From the NCBI RefSeq assembly GCF_020386635.1, contig NZ_CP081942.1:2852001-2916000 (forward strand): a stretch of DNA of 64,000 nucleotides, written 5' to 3'. Numbering within the stretch: position 1 is the stretch's first letter; each line of letters opens with the position of its first letter. The translations under genes were made by a program, and so were the position numbers. Below the pieces are notes generated by a model. It searched no databases, was not told the DNA's origin, and saw only the letters and a list, made by a program, of their open reading frames with translations. This document shows positions 26,594 to 36,542 of the stretch, one piece after another. This DNA comes from Pseudomonas sp. MM211. Lineage in GTDB: Bacteria > Pseudomonadota > Gammaproteobacteria > Pseudomonadales > Pseudomonadaceae.

Positions 26594-27637
26594 TCACGCA
26601 CTTTGCCGTTCAACAATGCTAAAGCCGGTATCGATGCGTACTTTCACCGGCTCTTCATGGGGGTGATCGAGGCGTTGCACCAGCGCACGGGCGGCCTGCA
26701 CGCCGATGTCCGCGCCGTTGATGCGCACGGTGGAGAGGGCGGGGTGCAGGTGAGCGGCGCTGCTCAGATCACCAAAGCCCATCACGGCCAGATCCTGCGG
26801 CACGCGAATGCCCAGCTCGGTGGCTTCCTCGAGAATGCCGTGGGCCAGGGTGTCGGAACTGCATACCACCACATCGGGGCGTTCGCCGCCTGCCAGCAGG
26901 CGCTGCAGGCCCTCGCGGCCAAGGTTTACCGTCGCCGGCGGCGGCAGTACCACGCGAGGCACCTGGGCAATCCCCTGGCTTGCCAGTTCGCGGATCAGAC
27001 TCTCGCAGCGGCGGTGGCCGCGCGGGTCATCCAGCGTCACCACGGCGAAACGGCGGTAGCCCTTGCCCATCAGGTAGAGCGCGGTGGCCACCCCGACCGC
27101 CTCGTGGGAAAACCCCACCAGCATGTCCAGCGGCCGCGGCGCGAGATCCCAGGACTCGACGATCGGAATGCCCGAGCGCGACAGGCGCGTGCGGCTGGCC
27201 TTGGTGTGCAGGGTGCCGGTCAGCACGATGCCATCGGGGCGCCGCCGCAGGATGGCGTCGAGCAGCTGTTCTTCGCGCTCGGCGCTGTAATTGGTCAGGC
27301 CGATCAGCGTCTCGTGGCCGGCTTCGGTGAGGGTGTCGATCAGCGCCTGCACCGTGTCCGAGAAGATCGAATTGGCAACCGTCGGCACCAGCAGGGAAAT
27401 CAGCCGGCTGCGCTGCTCGGCCACGCCGGTGAGCATGGCTGGCACGTAGCCGGTCTTGTGCACGGCACGAAAGACCTTTTCGCGTAGTTCCGGGCGGACG
27501 ATCTCCGGCTGGTTGAGGGTGCGCGACACGGTGATCGGCGAAACTCCGGCGACCTTGGCCACGTCCGCCAGCGTCGGCGGCTTGCCTGGGGCGGTAGAGG
27601 AGCGCCTGGCGGGCGCTCGATCATCGTCTCGCTGCAT
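26594..27637 (-). CDS. LacI-family transcriptional regulator (GntR-I/gluconate type)
   Basis: A 347-residue LacI protein. The N-terminal HTH and hinge are clear in PTLADVAKVAGVSPITVSR and the hinge helix before VPAMLTGVAEQRSR. The ligand domain has the usual periplasmic-binding fold, with VVCSSDTLAHGILEEA and VMGFGDLSSAAHLHPALSTV near the end. The frame is open far upstream, but ATG 27637, with AGGAAACACAGG before it, is the true start. It precedes the talarate/galactarate dehydratase gene on the same strand with a palindromic repeat between them, so regulation of acid-sugar use is likely. Confidence 0.9.
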   Translation of the reverse strand: MQRDDDRAPARRSSTAPGKPPTLADVAKVAGVSPITVSRTLNQPEIVRPELREKVFRAVHKTGYVPAMLTGVAEQRSRLISLLVPTVANSIFSDTVQALIDTLTEAGHETLIGLTNYSAEREEQLLDAILRRRPDGIVLTGTLHTKASRTRLSRSGIPIVESWDLAPRPLDMLVGFSHEAVGVATALYLMGKGYRRFAVVTLDDPRGHRRCESLIRELASQGIAQVPRVVLPPPATVNLGREGLQRLLAGGERPDVVVCSSDTLAHGILEEATELGIRVPQDLAVMGFGDLSSAAHLHPALSTVRINGADIGVQAARALVQRLDHPHEEPVKVRIDTGFSIVERQSA

Positions 27638-27763
27638 CCTGTGTTTCCTGGCCAATCCGGGGTCGGGCGATGTTATCCCAGCAGGCGATGCCATGCTGTA
27701 TGGATCGAGGCAGCTGCATGGCGATGATTGACGGCTCGACGCTTCGATGGTCAGATGCGCGCC

Positions 27764-27965
27764 AGTTTCAGGTGTCCCATGCCGCCGTGCATGGGGTGAA
27801 ACGGGAAGCCGGTTCGTCATTGAGAGGTCACCTCCAAAATGATCAGTCCGGCGCTGCCCCCGCAACGGTATGCGAGCGAAGCATTCGATTAACCACTGTG
27901 CCACGGCATGGGAAGGTGAATGCTTCATGACCCTCGTGAGCCCGGAGACCGGCCCGAAACTTCTG
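27764..27965 (+). ncRNA. Cobalamin (B12) riboswitch
   Basis: All conserved blocks of the Cbl element are present in order: an opening GGTGTCCCATGCCG, then GGGTGAAACGGGAAGCCGGT (27793-27812), the B12 box GCTGCCCCCGCAACGGTA, CCACTGTG, GGGAAGGTG and the closing GTGAGCCCGGAGACCGGCC. It lies about 117 bases before the TonB-dependent receptor start and should shut off the receptor and the ABC operon when cobalamin is bound. Confidence 0.95.
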
Positions 27966-28081
27966 TTTGGCAAACCCGCGGTGGGCGGGCGCAGGCCGGT
28001 TTCCGTGGGCTTCGTGCGCCTGCGATTCCCTATGCGTTGTTCCCTCCGGGATTCATTCATTCCTGTTTCGAGTGGAACGAC

Positions 28082-30217
28082 ATGTCCCGATATTCCCTGT
28101 TCGATGCCCTGTCGGGCAAATCCCTGCGCGTTGGGCTGTTGCCCTGTGCGCTTCTCGCCTTGCCGGCTCAGGCTGCAGAACCAGACGAGCCGATGGCCTT
28201 GCCCTCGACGGCGATCACCGGCACTGCCGATGAATCGTCGCCGCCTGATCTGCATACGCCTACCACTTCCGGTTCGCGCCTGGGGCTCACCCCGCTGAAA
28301 ACGCCAGCGAGCACCAGCAGCCTCAGCGGTGCGCAAGTGCGCGGCCGCAATAACCTCACCGTGCAGGATGCCGTGACCCGCACACCGGGTATCACCACCA
28401 TTGGTACCCCAGGCAATGGTGGCACCGCGCTGTCGGCGCGCGGCTTTTCCGGGCATGCCTCGACCATGCAGCTGTATGACGGTACCCGCCAGTACATCGG
28501 CGCCGGCACCGTGACCTTCCCGGTGGATACCTGGTCGGTAGAGCGTCTCGACGTGCTGCGTGGCCCGGCTTCGGTGCTCTATGGCGAGGGCGCGACCGGT
28601 GCGGTGATCAACGTCATCCCGAAGAAGCCCTTTGCTGGTGAGGTCCGCAATCAACTGCGCTTGGGGTATGGCAGCGATGATCGTCGCCAGGCTGCGCTGG
28701 ACAGCGGTGGCTCGCTGAACGACGCCTTGAGTTACCGTTTCACCCTCAACCAGCAGGCCAGCAACGGCTGGGTCGACCGTGGCGATTCCGAGAGCCTGGC
28801 GCTCAGCGCGGCGTTGCGCTGGGATGCCAGTGACGACCTGAGCTTCACCCTGTCCCACGATCATGCCGATCAGCAGCCGATGCGCTACCTGGGCACGCCG
28901 CTGGTCGATGGCCGTTTTCGCGAGAGCCTGCGTGAGCGCAACTACAACGTCGCTGACGCCGATATTCAGTACCACGACCAGATCACCCGTCTGGTCACCG
29001 ACTGGCAGATCAGCGACACCCTCAGTGCCAGCAACCAGCTCTACTACATCAAGACCCAGCGCTACTGGCGCAACGCCGAGGCCTATCGCTGGCAGCCGGG
29101 GGATCTGGTCGAGCGTGGTGACTTTTGGCGCATCAAGCACACTCAGGAACAGGTGGGTGATCGTCAGAGCTTCACCCTCGACCATCCACTGTTCGGGCTC
29201 GACAGCCGCACCGTCGTCGGTGTCGATTACAACCGCATCCGCTTCGCCCGCCACCACGATTTCGACAACAGCCTTGGTGATGTCGTGCCGCTGGCACAGT
29301 CCTACGGCGGCTCGTATCTGAGTGATGATCGCTACCGCCCGCGCGAGCTCAACCAGGCCAGGCAGTTCTCGCTGTTCGCCGAGAACCGTACCCAGCTCAC
29401 CGAGCGCCTTTCTCTGGTCACCGGTGTGCGCCGTGATCAGGTGCATATCGATCGCACCGCGTTGGACGATGGTGCGCGTGTCGATCGCAGCTTGAGCGGT
29501 GATAACTGGCGCGCCGGGCTGGTCTTCGAGCTGACCCCGGAACTGTCGCTCTACGGGCAGTACGCCACCAGCACCGAGGGTGTGAGCAATCTGCTCACGC
29601 TGAGCCCGACCCAGCAGCAGTTCGACCTGAGCGAAGCGCGCCAGACCGAGTTCGGCCTCAAGCACGCATTCTGGGAGGGGCGTGGCGAGTGGACGCTGGC
29701 GGCCTATCACATCGTCAAGGAGAAACTGCTCAGCCGTGCCACGCCAGCGGCACCTACCGAGCAGATCGGCCAGCAATCTTCCGATGGGCTGGAAGCCACG
29801 CTGGAGCTGGCACTGGGTCACGGGTGGCAGGTCTCTGCCAACGCCGCACTGGTGCGTGCCGAGTACGACGACTTCATCGAAGCCGGTGGTGATCGCAGTG
29901 GCAATCGCCCGACCGATGTGCCACGCCGTACCGCCAACCTCTGGTTGAGCAAGGCGTTGAACGAGCAGGTGGAGGCCGGTATCGGTGCCCGCTATGTCGA
30001 CACGCGCTACGCCAATACGGCCAATACCGTAGAGGTTCCTGCTTATACCGTGGTAGACGCCAACGTCGCCTGGCAGGTGTTGCCGGAGGTGCGTCTGGGG
30101 TTGGAGTTGAACAACCTGTTCGACCGCCAGTACGCCACCACCAGTAGCAGTGACGGCGAACAATGGTACCTGGGCGAGCCGCGCTCGTTCTTTGTCACGG
30201 CTGACTACAGCTTCTAA
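28082..30217 (+). CDS. TonB-dependent outer-membrane receptor under B12 riboswitch control
   Basis: A 711-residue receptor. The start is ATG 28082; the frame is open to 27920 but that part is riboswitch RNA. A signal peptide ends at about residue 34 (LPCALLALPAQA). The plug domain is at about residues 80-190, with LTVQDAVTRTPGI and VERLDVLRGPASVLYGEGATGAVINV. The barrel has siderophore-receptor-like repeats and ends LGEPRSFFVTADYSF with a terminal aromatic. By sequence it looks like the siderophore-receptor branch rather than BtuB, but the riboswitch and the downstream BtuFCD-like genes argue for cobalamin or another corrinoid as cargo. The exact ligand is open. Confidence 0.88.
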   Translation: MSRYSLFDALSGKSLRVGLLPCALLALPAQAAEPDEPMALPSTAITGTADESSPPDLHTPTTSGSRLGLTPLKTPASTSSLSGAQVRGRNNLTVQDAVTRTPGITTIGTPGNGGTALSARGFSGHASTMQLYDGTRQYIGAGTVTFPVDTWSVERLDVLRGPASVLYGEGATGAVINVIPKKPFAGEVRNQLRLGYGSDDRRQAALDSGGSLNDALSYRFTLNQQASNGWVDRGDSESLALSAALRWDASDDLSFTLSHDHADQQPMRYLGTPLVDGRFRESLRERNYNVADADIQYHDQITRLVTDWQISDTLSASNQLYYIKTQRYWRNAEAYRWQPGDLVERGDFWRIKHTQEQVGDRQSFTLDHPLFGLDSRTVVGVDYNRIRFARHHDFDNSLGDVVPLAQSYGGSYLSDDRYRPRELNQARQFSLFAENRTQLTERLSLVTGVRRDQVHIDRTALDDGARVDRSLSGDNWRAGLVFELTPELSLYGQYATSTEGVSNLLTLSPTQQQFDLSEARQTEFGLKHAFWEGRGEWTLAAYHIVKEKLLSRATPAAPTEQIGQQSSDGLEATLELALGHGWQVSANAALVRAEYDDFIEAGGDRSGNRPTDVPRRTANLWLSKALNEQVEAGIGARYVDTRYANTANTVEVPAYTVVDANVAWQVLPEVRLGLELNNLFDRQYATTSSSDGEQWYLGEPRSFFVTADYSF

Positions 30218-30267
30218 ACACCGGCGCACCGGGTAGCTTGCCGGTGCGCCACAAGCAGGAGTCGGGC

Positions 30268-31050
30268 ATGTCGAGGCTAAGCATCGAAAAGCTGTCATGG
30301 GCCGTCGAGAGTCGGCGCAGTGCGCCACGCTGGCTGTTGCAGGATATCGATCTGCATATTGGCGAGGGCGAGTTCGTCGGCCTCATCGGCCCCAACGGCA
30401 GTGGCAAGACCAGCCTGTTGCGCTGCGCCTACCGCTCCAGCGAGCCGGCGAGCGGCAGCCTGCATCTCGACGGCGAGAACCTCTGGCGGCAGACCCCGCG
30501 CTGGAGTGCGCAACGCATCGCCGTGGTGCTGCAGGAGTTTCCCCAGGAGTTCGGCCTCAGCGTCGCCGATGTGGTCGCCATGGGACGCACGCCGCACCAG
30601 GGCCTGTTCGCTGGCGACAGCGCCGAGGACGCCACGCTGGTCGCCCAGGCGCTGCAGCAGGTTGGCCTGACTGAGCAGGCCAGTCAGGCGTTCGCCAACC
30701 TTTCCGGCGGCGAGAAACAACGGGTGTTGCTGGCCCGGGCGCTGGTTCAGCAACCCGGCTTGCTGATTCTCGACGAGCCGACCAACCACCTCGACCCGCG
30801 TTACCAACTGGAGTTGCTGCAGCATCTGCGCAGCCTTGGCCTGAGTACCCTGGCCAGCTTTCATGACCTGAACTTGGCGGCGGCTTTCTGCGACCGCCTC
30901 TATGTCATGGCCGCTGGCCGTCTGGTCGCCAGCGGCACACCTGGCGAGGTGCTGAGCGCCGAGCTGTTGCAGCGCGTATTCGGTGTGCAGGCGTTGGTCG
31001 ACAGCCATCCGCTGCATGCCTACCCACGGATCACCTGGATTACCCAATGA
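30268..31050 (+). CDS. ABC transporter ATP-binding protein (BtuD/FecE-like)
   Basis: A 260-residue ATPase. Walker A GPNGSGKT is at residues 41-48, followed by the signature LSGGEKQR, Walker B LLILDEPT and the switch histidine in ASFHDL. The start is ATG 30268 with AGGAG 6 bases upstream, rather than the TTG at 30238. It is 50 bp downstream of the receptor gene and overlaps the binding-protein gene by 4 bp. It should drive uptake of the corrinoid or chelate from periplasm to cytoplasm. Confidence 0.92.
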   Translation: MSRLSIEKLSWAVESRRSAPRWLLQDIDLHIGEGEFVGLIGPNGSGKTSLLRCAYRSSEPASGSLHLDGENLWRQTPRWSAQRIAVVLQEFPQEFGLSVADVVAMGRTPHQGLFAGDSAEDATLVAQALQQVGLTEQASQAFANLSGGEKQRVLLARALVQQPGLLILDEPTNHLDPRYQLELLQHLRSLGLSTLASFHDLNLAAAFCDRLYVMAAGRLVASGTPGEVLSAELLQRVFGVQALVDSHPLHAYPRITWITQ

Positions 31051-32009
31051 AGACCTTCAGATACCTTTGCAGCTTGTCGCTGGCGCTGCTCGCGCTGCCG
31101 GCAGTTGCCAGCGACTATCCACTCACGGTGCGCAGCTGTGACCGTGACGTGACTTTCGAGCAGGCACCGCAGCGCGTGGTCAGCCACGACATCAACATGA
31201 CCAGCATGCTGATCACCCTCGGCCTGCGCGAGCGTATGGTCGGCTACACCGGCATCAGCGGCTGGAAAACCCTGGATCCTGCCTTCAAGGATTCGCTCGG
31301 CGATGTGCCCGAACTGGCCAGCCGCTATCCCTCCGTAGAGACCTTGCTGGAGGCCGATGCGGATCTGTTCTTCGCCGGCTGGAACTACGGCATGCGGGTC
31401 GGTGGCGCGGTCACCCCAACGACCCTGCAGCCCTTCGGAATCGCCGTCTATGAGCTCAGCGAGTCCTGTTCCTGGGTGATGAAACAGCAGGGCGCCAGCC
31501 TCGATGACCTGTACCGCGACCTGCTCAACCTTGGGCGAATCTTCGCGGTTCAGCCACGGGCCGAGGCACTGGTCGGGCAGCTGCGCGAGCGCATCGAGGC
31601 GGTGCGCACCACTGTCAAACAAACCGGCAGCGCGCCGCGGGTGTTCCTCTACGACAGCGGCGAAGACCGTCCGACCACCTCGGGGCGCATGGGCATGCCC
31701 CAGGCACTGATCGAAACGGCAGGCGGGCACAACGTGATGGACGATGTCACGGCCAGCTGGACCCAGGTGAACTGGGAGAGCGTGGTGGAGCGCGACCCCG
31801 AGGTGATCGTGATCGTCGACTACGGCCCGCGCTCCTGGCAGCAGAAGCGTGACTTCCTGCTCGGTAACCCGGCATTGCAGGCGGTGACGGCGATCCGCGA
31901 GCAGCGTTTCGTGGTGCTGTCCTATCTGGAGGTCACGCCGTCGGTAGAGAACGCCACGGCTATCGAGAAGATTGCCGCCGGCTTGCATCAGCAGGCGGGG
32001 AAAAACTGA
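31047..32009 (+). CDS. Periplasmic substrate-binding protein (BtuF/FecB-like)
   Basis: A 320-residue class III binding protein. A signal peptide ends near residue 21 (LALLALPAVAS). The N-lobe contains PQRVVSHDINMTSMLITLGL, typical of the FecB/BtuF family, then a long backbone helix and the C-lobe with DPEVIVIVDYG. The start overlaps the ATPase stop (ATGA) and the stop overlaps the permease start by one base, so the three genes are translationally coupled. It delivers the substrate of the receptor to the permease. Confidence 0.9.
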   Translation: MKTFRYLCSLSLALLALPAVASDYPLTVRSCDRDVTFEQAPQRVVSHDINMTSMLITLGLRERMVGYTGISGWKTLDPAFKDSLGDVPELASRYPSVETLLEADADLFFAGWNYGMRVGGAVTPTTLQPFGIAVYELSESCSWVMKQQGASLDDLYRDLLNLGRIFAVQPRAEALVGQLRERIEAVRTTVKQTGSAPRVFLYDSGEDRPTTSGRMGMPQALIETAGGHNVMDDVTASWTQVNWESVVERDPEVIVIVDYGPRSWQQKRDFLLGNPALQAVTAIREQRFVVLSYLEVTPSVENATAIEKIAAGLHQQAGKN

Positions 32010-33031
32010 TGCCGATCCGCAGCGCAGCGGCTTATCGGGCGCTGATCATCGGCCTGTGCAGCGCCCTGGCATTCTCTTGCGTGATGGCGCTGGGCTTCGG
32101 CCCGGCGGCGGTGCCGTTGGCCAATGTCTGGGGAATCCTCGGTAAGCAACTGGGCCTGGATCTGGGCGCTGAATGGAGCCGCAGCCAGGAGCCTATCGTC
32201 TGGCTGATCCGCGCGCCGCGGGTATTGCTCGGCGCGCTGGTCGGCGCCGGGCTGGCCCTGGTTGGCACTGCGCTGCAGGCAGTGACTCGCAACCCGCTGG
32301 CCGACCCGCATCTACTCGGCGTCAGTTCCGGCGCAGCACTCGGCGCGGTGCTGGTGGTGCTGTATCTGGGCGAGTTCCTCGGGGTGTTCAGCTTGCCGTT
32401 GGCCGCCTTTATTGGCGCTGCGGGCAGCATGCTGCTGGTCTTGGCGGTGGCGCGGCGCAGTGGTCGGCTGGAAAGCGATCGGCTGCTGCTGGCCGGTGTG
32501 GCGGTGTCGTTCGTGCTGATGGCGCTGGTCAATCTGCTGCTGTACACCGGCGACCACCACGCGGCGGCGTCGGTGGTGTTCTGGATGCTCGGCGGTCTGG
32601 GCGCCGCGCGCTGGGAGGTGATCTGGCTGCCGGCAGTTTGCGTGACGATCGGTTTCGTCGCGCTGCTGGTGCTGTCGCGCGGGCTGAATGCATTGATGAG
32701 CGGCGAACAGACCGCGGTGAGTTTGGGCTTCAGCGGCAAGCGGCTGCGCTTGCAGGTATTCGTCTGCACCTCGCTGCTGACCGGCGTGCTGGTTTCGCTG
32801 TCCGGCGCCATCGGTTTCGTCGGCCTGATGGTGCCGCACATGGCCCGTGCGCTGGTCGGCGCCGAGCATCGCCGGCTGATTCCGGTCAGCGGCTTGCTGG
32901 GCGCGTTGTTTCTGGTCTGGGTGGACGTTGCCGCGCGCACCCTGATCGCCCCGGAAGACCTGCCCATCGGTATCGCCACGGCCGCGCTGGGTGGGCTGTT
33001 TTTTATCGTGCTGCTCAAGCGCCGCCATTGA
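32009..33031 (+). CDS. FecCD/BtuC-type ABC permease
   Basis: A 340-residue inner-membrane permease with about 9-10 hydrophobic segments. It has the family motifs RxPRVLLGALVGAGLALVG, NPLADPHLLGVSSGA and GFVGLMVPHMARALVGAEHR, the last being the coupling-helix region. The single permease gene with one ATPase implies a homodimer, as in BtuC2D2. It is the last gene of the riboswitch-controlled operon; the TAAGTGGG/CCCACTTA hairpin after it may end the transcript. Confidence 0.93.
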   Translation: MPIRSAAAYRALIIGLCSALAFSCVMALGFGPAAVPLANVWGILGKQLGLDLGAEWSRSQEPIVWLIRAPRVLLGALVGAGLALVGTALQAVTRNPLADPHLLGVSSGAALGAVLVVLYLGEFLGVFSLPLAAFIGAAGSMLLVLAVARRSGRLESDRLLLAGVAVSFVLMALVNLLLYTGDHHAAASVVFWMLGGLGAARWEVIWLPAVCVTIGFVALLVLSRGLNALMSGEQTAVSLGFSGKRLRLQVFVCTSLLTGVLVSLSGAIGFVGLMVPHMARALVGAEHRRLIPVSGLLGALFLVWVDVAARTLIAPEDLPIGIATAALGGLFFIVLLKRRH

Positions 33032-33037
33032 AGGCGG

Positions 33038-33062
33038 TAAGTGGGCCAGCCAACCCCACTTA
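33038..33062 (+). terminator. Possible terminator of the corrinoid operon
   Basis: TAAGTGGG at 33038-33045 pairs with CCCACTTA at 33055-33062 seven bases after the permease stop. No T-tract follows, so this is tentative. Confidence 0.4.
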
Positions 33063-33144
33063 TCCTCATGCATGAACTTAAGGCCAAGGGGGCTTCTCGG
33101 TATCTAGAACAGACACCAGCAACCCACTCGCTCTGGAGATCAGC

Positions 33145-34311
33145 ATGCGCGCATTGACCTATCACGGCAGCAACGACGTTCGCGTCGACAACGTGGCGGA
33201 TCCCGTCATTCAAGAGCCGGATGACATCATCCTGCGTGTCACCGCCACGGCCATCTGCGGATCGGATCTGCACCTGTATCGCGGCAAGATTCCTCGGGTG
33301 AAGCATGGCGACGTATTCGGCCACGAGTTCATGGGCATCGTCGAAGAGGTCGGCAGTGCCGTGACGGCGGTGAGCAAGGGCGACCGGGTGGTGGTGCCTT
33401 TCGTGATCGCCTGTGGCAGTTGTTTTTTCTGCGACATGAACCTGCAGGCCGCCTGTGAAACCACCAATACCGGGCGTGGCGCGATCATCAACAAGAAGCA
33501 GATCCCGTCAGGCGCGGCGCTGTTCGGCTTCAGCCATCTGTATGGCGGCATCCCCGGCGGGCAGGCCGAGCTGGTGCGGGTGCCGAAAGCCAATGCCGGG
33601 CCGTTCAAGATTCCCGACGAGCTCGATGACGAGCGCGTGCTGTTCCTCTCCGACATCCTGCCGACCGGCTACCAGGCGGTGATCAATGCCGGTATCGGCG
33701 AAGGCAGTAGCGTGGCCATCTATGGGGCCGGGCCGGTTGGCCTGATGGCCGCGGCGTGTGCGCGGATGCTCGGTGCCAAGCAGATTTTCATGGTCGATCA
33801 CCACGCTTATCGTCTGGTCTATGCCGAAGCGACCTATGGGGTGATTCCGATCAATTTCGACAAGATCGACGATCCGGCCGAGGCCATCATCGAGCAGACC
33901 GAAGGCTATCGCGGCGTCGATGCGGCAATCGACGCGGTTGGTTTCGAAGCCAAGGGCAGCGCCACGGAAACCCTGCTGACCCAGCTCAAGCTGGAAGGCA
34001 GCAGCGGCAAGGCCTTGCGCCAATGCATCGCTGCCGTGCGGCGCGGCGGTACGGTGAGTGTGCCGGGCGTATATGCCGGCTTTATTCACGGCTTCCTGTT
34101 CGGTGACGCGTTCGACAAGGGGCTGACGTTCAAGATGGGCCAGACCCATGTTCACAGCCTGCTGCCGGATCTGCTGGAGCGTATCCAGAGTGGCATGCTG
34201 AAACCCGAAATCATCATCAGCCACCGCCTGAACCTGTCCGAGGCAGCCGAGGGTTACCGGTTGTTCGACAAGAAGGAAGAAGACTGCCGCAAGGTCATTC
34301 TTCGGCCGTAG
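33145..34311 (+). CDS. Zinc-dependent alcohol dehydrogenase family protein
   Basis: A 388-residue MDR-type dehydrogenase. Catalytic zinc ligands are in ICGSDLHLY and [12 protein letters not shown]. The structural zinc cysteines are in [17 protein letters not shown], and the coenzyme motif is GAGPVG. The length and the insert after the cysteines resemble the glutathione-independent formaldehyde dehydrogenase/threonine dehydrogenase-like branch. GGAG precedes the ATG. It is a single gene, convergent with the esterase gene. Substrate unknown. Confidence 0.9.
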   Translation: MRALTYHGSNDVRVDNVADPVIQEPDDIILRVTATAICGSDLHLYRGKIPRVKHGDVFGHEFMGIVEEVGSAVTAVSKGDRVVVPFVIACGSCFFCDMNLQAACETTNTGRGAIINKKQIPSGAALFGFSHLYGGIPGGQAELVRVPKANAGPFKIPDELDDERVLFLSDILPTGYQAVINAGIGEGSSVAIYGAGPVGLMAAACARMLGAKQIFMVDHHAYRLVYAEATYGVIPINFDKIDDPAEAIIEQTEGYRGVDAAIDAVGFEAKGSATETLLTQLKLEGSSGKALRQCIAAVRRGGTVSVPGVYAGFIHGFLFGDAFDKGLTFKMGQTHVHSLLPDLLERIQSGMLKPEIIISHRLNLSEAAEGYRLFDKKEEDCRKVILRP

Positions 34312-34334
34312 GTGGGTATCAGAAGGAGGGGCAG

Positions 34335-34369
34335 TGGTGGCCATCGCACGCTGTGTGTGATGGCCACCA
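34335..34369. terminator. Hairpin between convergent genes
   Basis: TGGTGGCCATC at 34335-34345 pairs exactly with GATGGCCACCA at 34359-34369. It follows the dehydrogenase stop by 23 bases and lies about 50 bases past the esterase stop on the other strand. Confidence 0.6.
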
Positions 34370-34418
34370 ATCGACACGGGGTCGCGGGTCTAAAGGCTGA
34401 GAGAATCCCTATTCGGCG

Positions 34419-36263
34419 TTAGATATCCAGCGATACCGACAGATTCAATCCATGTTGAAGTTCGTCGTCGGCGTGTCGGTAGCTGTAACTGCCGCGTAGC
34501 GACAGACCGTTGCCCAGGCTATGACTGAGGCCGAAGTGGCCACGTAGGCTGCGGTCATCCGGGCGATGGCCAGGTAACTGGAAATCGATCCCCGGCAAGC
34601 TGTTCAGCGACATGCGCAGATCAGTGGCGTCATCCTCGTACTCGCGTTCCACCGCCAGCTCGCCGAACACGCGAGTCTGTGGGCTCAAGTCGTAGAGCCC
34701 CTGCAGACCAGCGCCCAGGCGCTTGGACTTGCGAGTCTGGTCGTCGAAGCCCAGTGCAGTCGAGCGCTGGCCTTTCTCGGCATAGCCATCCACATCGATA
34801 TGTACGTAGTCGGCGCTGATGAAGGGGCTCAGGTGCCATTGGCTGCCTGGCTGGGCGATGTCATAACCGAAACGGCCGCTGGCGGCCCAAAGTGTGCCGT
34901 CGGTATCTCCCTTCTCCGAATTGGTGGCCGGGCCAGCGGCAAACTTGCGCTTCAGGTCATCATATTCCAGTCGCCCGGTGCTGGCGGAAAGGTCGCCCCA
35001 CCAGCGGTTTTTCTGGTACTGAGCGAAGGCCGTACCGATGTAGCTACGCAAGTTGTAGTCGGAATCCGCTGCGCCGGCCTCGAGATTCTGTTCGTGGAGC
35101 CCGGCCGCCAGGCCAACGCGCCAGGCGTCGTCGAGGCGATAGCTGGCGCCGAGGTTTAGGCTGTAACCATTGCCATCGGAATTACCATCGTGACGGTCAT
35201 ATTCCAGCCGTTGGCCGCCTCCGTTGACGAAGACTCGCCACTGACCGACGTCCTGCCAGGCCTCCCAATCAGCCAGCCATTGAGCACGCAACTGATCCTG
35301 ATGGCCGCGCAGCGTGCCCAGGGCCATTTCCGGCAACAAGGTGATTTCCGATGGAGCAGAGAGCAGCGAGTAGGCGTAGTCGGCGATCAGGCGCTGACCA
35401 GCAATCGTCGGGTGAACGCCGTCGTTGAACAACAACTTCGTCGGATCCGGTGTACTGCCATTCAGTCCGTAAATGGGATTGGGGTTGCTGCAACCGGCGA
35501 AGCAGGTGCCGATTACCGTGGCGCGATCAGCGACCAGACCGTAGCGGCCAGGGTCGCTGACGATCTCGGAGAGGTTGAGCGGGATATTCAGCGGAATCAC
35601 GTTGGCATCCAGCGTCGCCAGTTGACTGACCAGCTCAGCGTTGAAAGCGCCCCCTAGCGCACTCACCTGGCCCTGCAGGGGAGTGCCGAAAAAGTTCGGT
35701 GTCAGCCCGAGATCCGGCAGTACCCATACCATGATGTAACGCGCCCCCGCCTGTTGTAGCGCCTCGGCGCTATCCACCAGACGCCCCGCTGCAGCCTGGG
35801 CACTGGCCCCATCGACTACCTGGCCCTGTAGGAAGTCGTTGCCGCCGCCCGTCAGGTAGTACAACGCGTTGGGGTCGGCTCGACCGCCAGTGGACTGCAG
35901 ATAACCGCCAGGCCCGCTGATGGCATTGAGGATCTGATCGGTCCGGTAGCCGCCGACCGCCCAGTTGTTGCCACCGTCCACGGTGTTGGCCGAGCCCAAG
36001 CCGGGGCCTGACAAGCCAAGTGCATCGCCGAGTAGCATGGGCGATACCTGGCCGTAGATTTCGCCGCTGCCATCCTGGTAGGTCGGGCCGGTGCGATTGG
36101 TGAAGCGAGTTGTCGCGCCTGCCGGGCCATTGGGATCTGCAAACCACCCTGCATCGGCAAGGCTGTCACCAAATACGTACAGAGCGCTATACGGCGCGGC
36201 AGAGAGGGAAGATGCGCCGGCCAGCAGACAGGCAGCCGCCAGTGGGGTCAATAAGCGTTTCAT
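34419..36263 (-). CDS. estA: GDSL esterase autotransporter (EstA-like)
   Basis: A 614-residue outer-membrane esterase. The start is ATG 36263, preceded by AGGA; the frame runs further upstream without function. A signal peptide ends near residue 22. The GDSL passenger has nucleophile Ser34 in FGDSLADAG, the oxyanion GGGNDF block, and the Asp/His pair in NDGVHPT. The last ~280 residues form an autotransporter barrel of alternating aromatic strands, ending [11 protein letters not shown]. By analogy with P. aeruginosa EstA it should stay anchored at the surface and affect rhamnolipids, motility and biofilm. It is transcribed alone. Confidence 0.93.
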   Translation of the reverse strand: MKRLLTPLAAACLLAGASSLSAAPYSALYVFGDSLADAGWFADPNGPAGATTRFTNRTGPTYQDGSGEIYGQVSPMLLGDALGLSGPGLGSANTVDGGNNWAVGGYRTDQILNAISGPGGYLQSTGGRADPNALYYLTGGGNDFLQGQVVDGASAQAAAGRLVDSAEALQQAGARYIMVWVLPDLGLTPNFFGTPLQGQVSALGGAFNAELVSQLATLDANVIPLNIPLNLSEIVSDPGRYGLVADRATVIGTCFAGCSNPNPIYGLNGSTPDPTKLLFNDGVHPTIAGQRLIADYAYSLLSAPSEITLLPEMALGTLRGHQDQLRAQWLADWEAWQDVGQWRVFVNGGGQRLEYDRHDGNSDGNGYSLNLGASYRLDDAWRVGLAAGLHEQNLEAGAADSDYNLRSYIGTAFAQYQKNRWWGDLSASTGRLEYDDLKRKFAAGPATNSEKGDTDGTLWAASGRFGYDIAQPGSQWHLSPFISADYVHIDVDGYAEKGQRSTALGFDDQTRKSKRLGAGLQGLYDLSPQTRVFGELAVEREYEDDATDLRMSLNSLPGIDFQLPGHRPDDRSLRGHFGLSHSLGNGLSLRGSYSYRHADDELQHGLNLSVSLDI

Positions 36264-36542
36264 GGCGAGTCCTTTTATTATTGGAGTGAACCGCTCGACA
36301 AATGTAGCCACTGTTCGCCTGAATAGCTCCCGAAGCACGTGGCTTTTCATCGTGCGATTGCTTCGCTGATGGCCTGCCGGCCGACCATTCATCCCCATTC
36401 TCGAACCGATCCCTGGACAAACGTCTCCATATCTCACGCGCAACTGCAGATATGCGCGGTCTTGGTCTTGGTGCTGATGTTCGGCAGGCCAGTAGTGAAC
36501 TCACGCAAGCGCTGGAAACGTTCCAGGGTTTGCGTCTTTTGA

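Noticed and set aside
27920..28081. N-terminal extension of the TonB-dependent receptor
   Set aside because: It lies inside and just after the cobalamin riboswitch and precedes a proper signal peptide at 28082.
26594..30328. A 1244-codon minus frame joining lacI with sequence antisense to the TonB receptor
   Set aside because: Only the last 347 codons encode LacI, with a clear ribosome site at 27637. The upstream part crosses the riboswitch and a coding gene.
34419..36443. Longer start of the EstA frame at 36443
   Set aside because: The signal peptide and AGGA ribosome site place the start at 36263.
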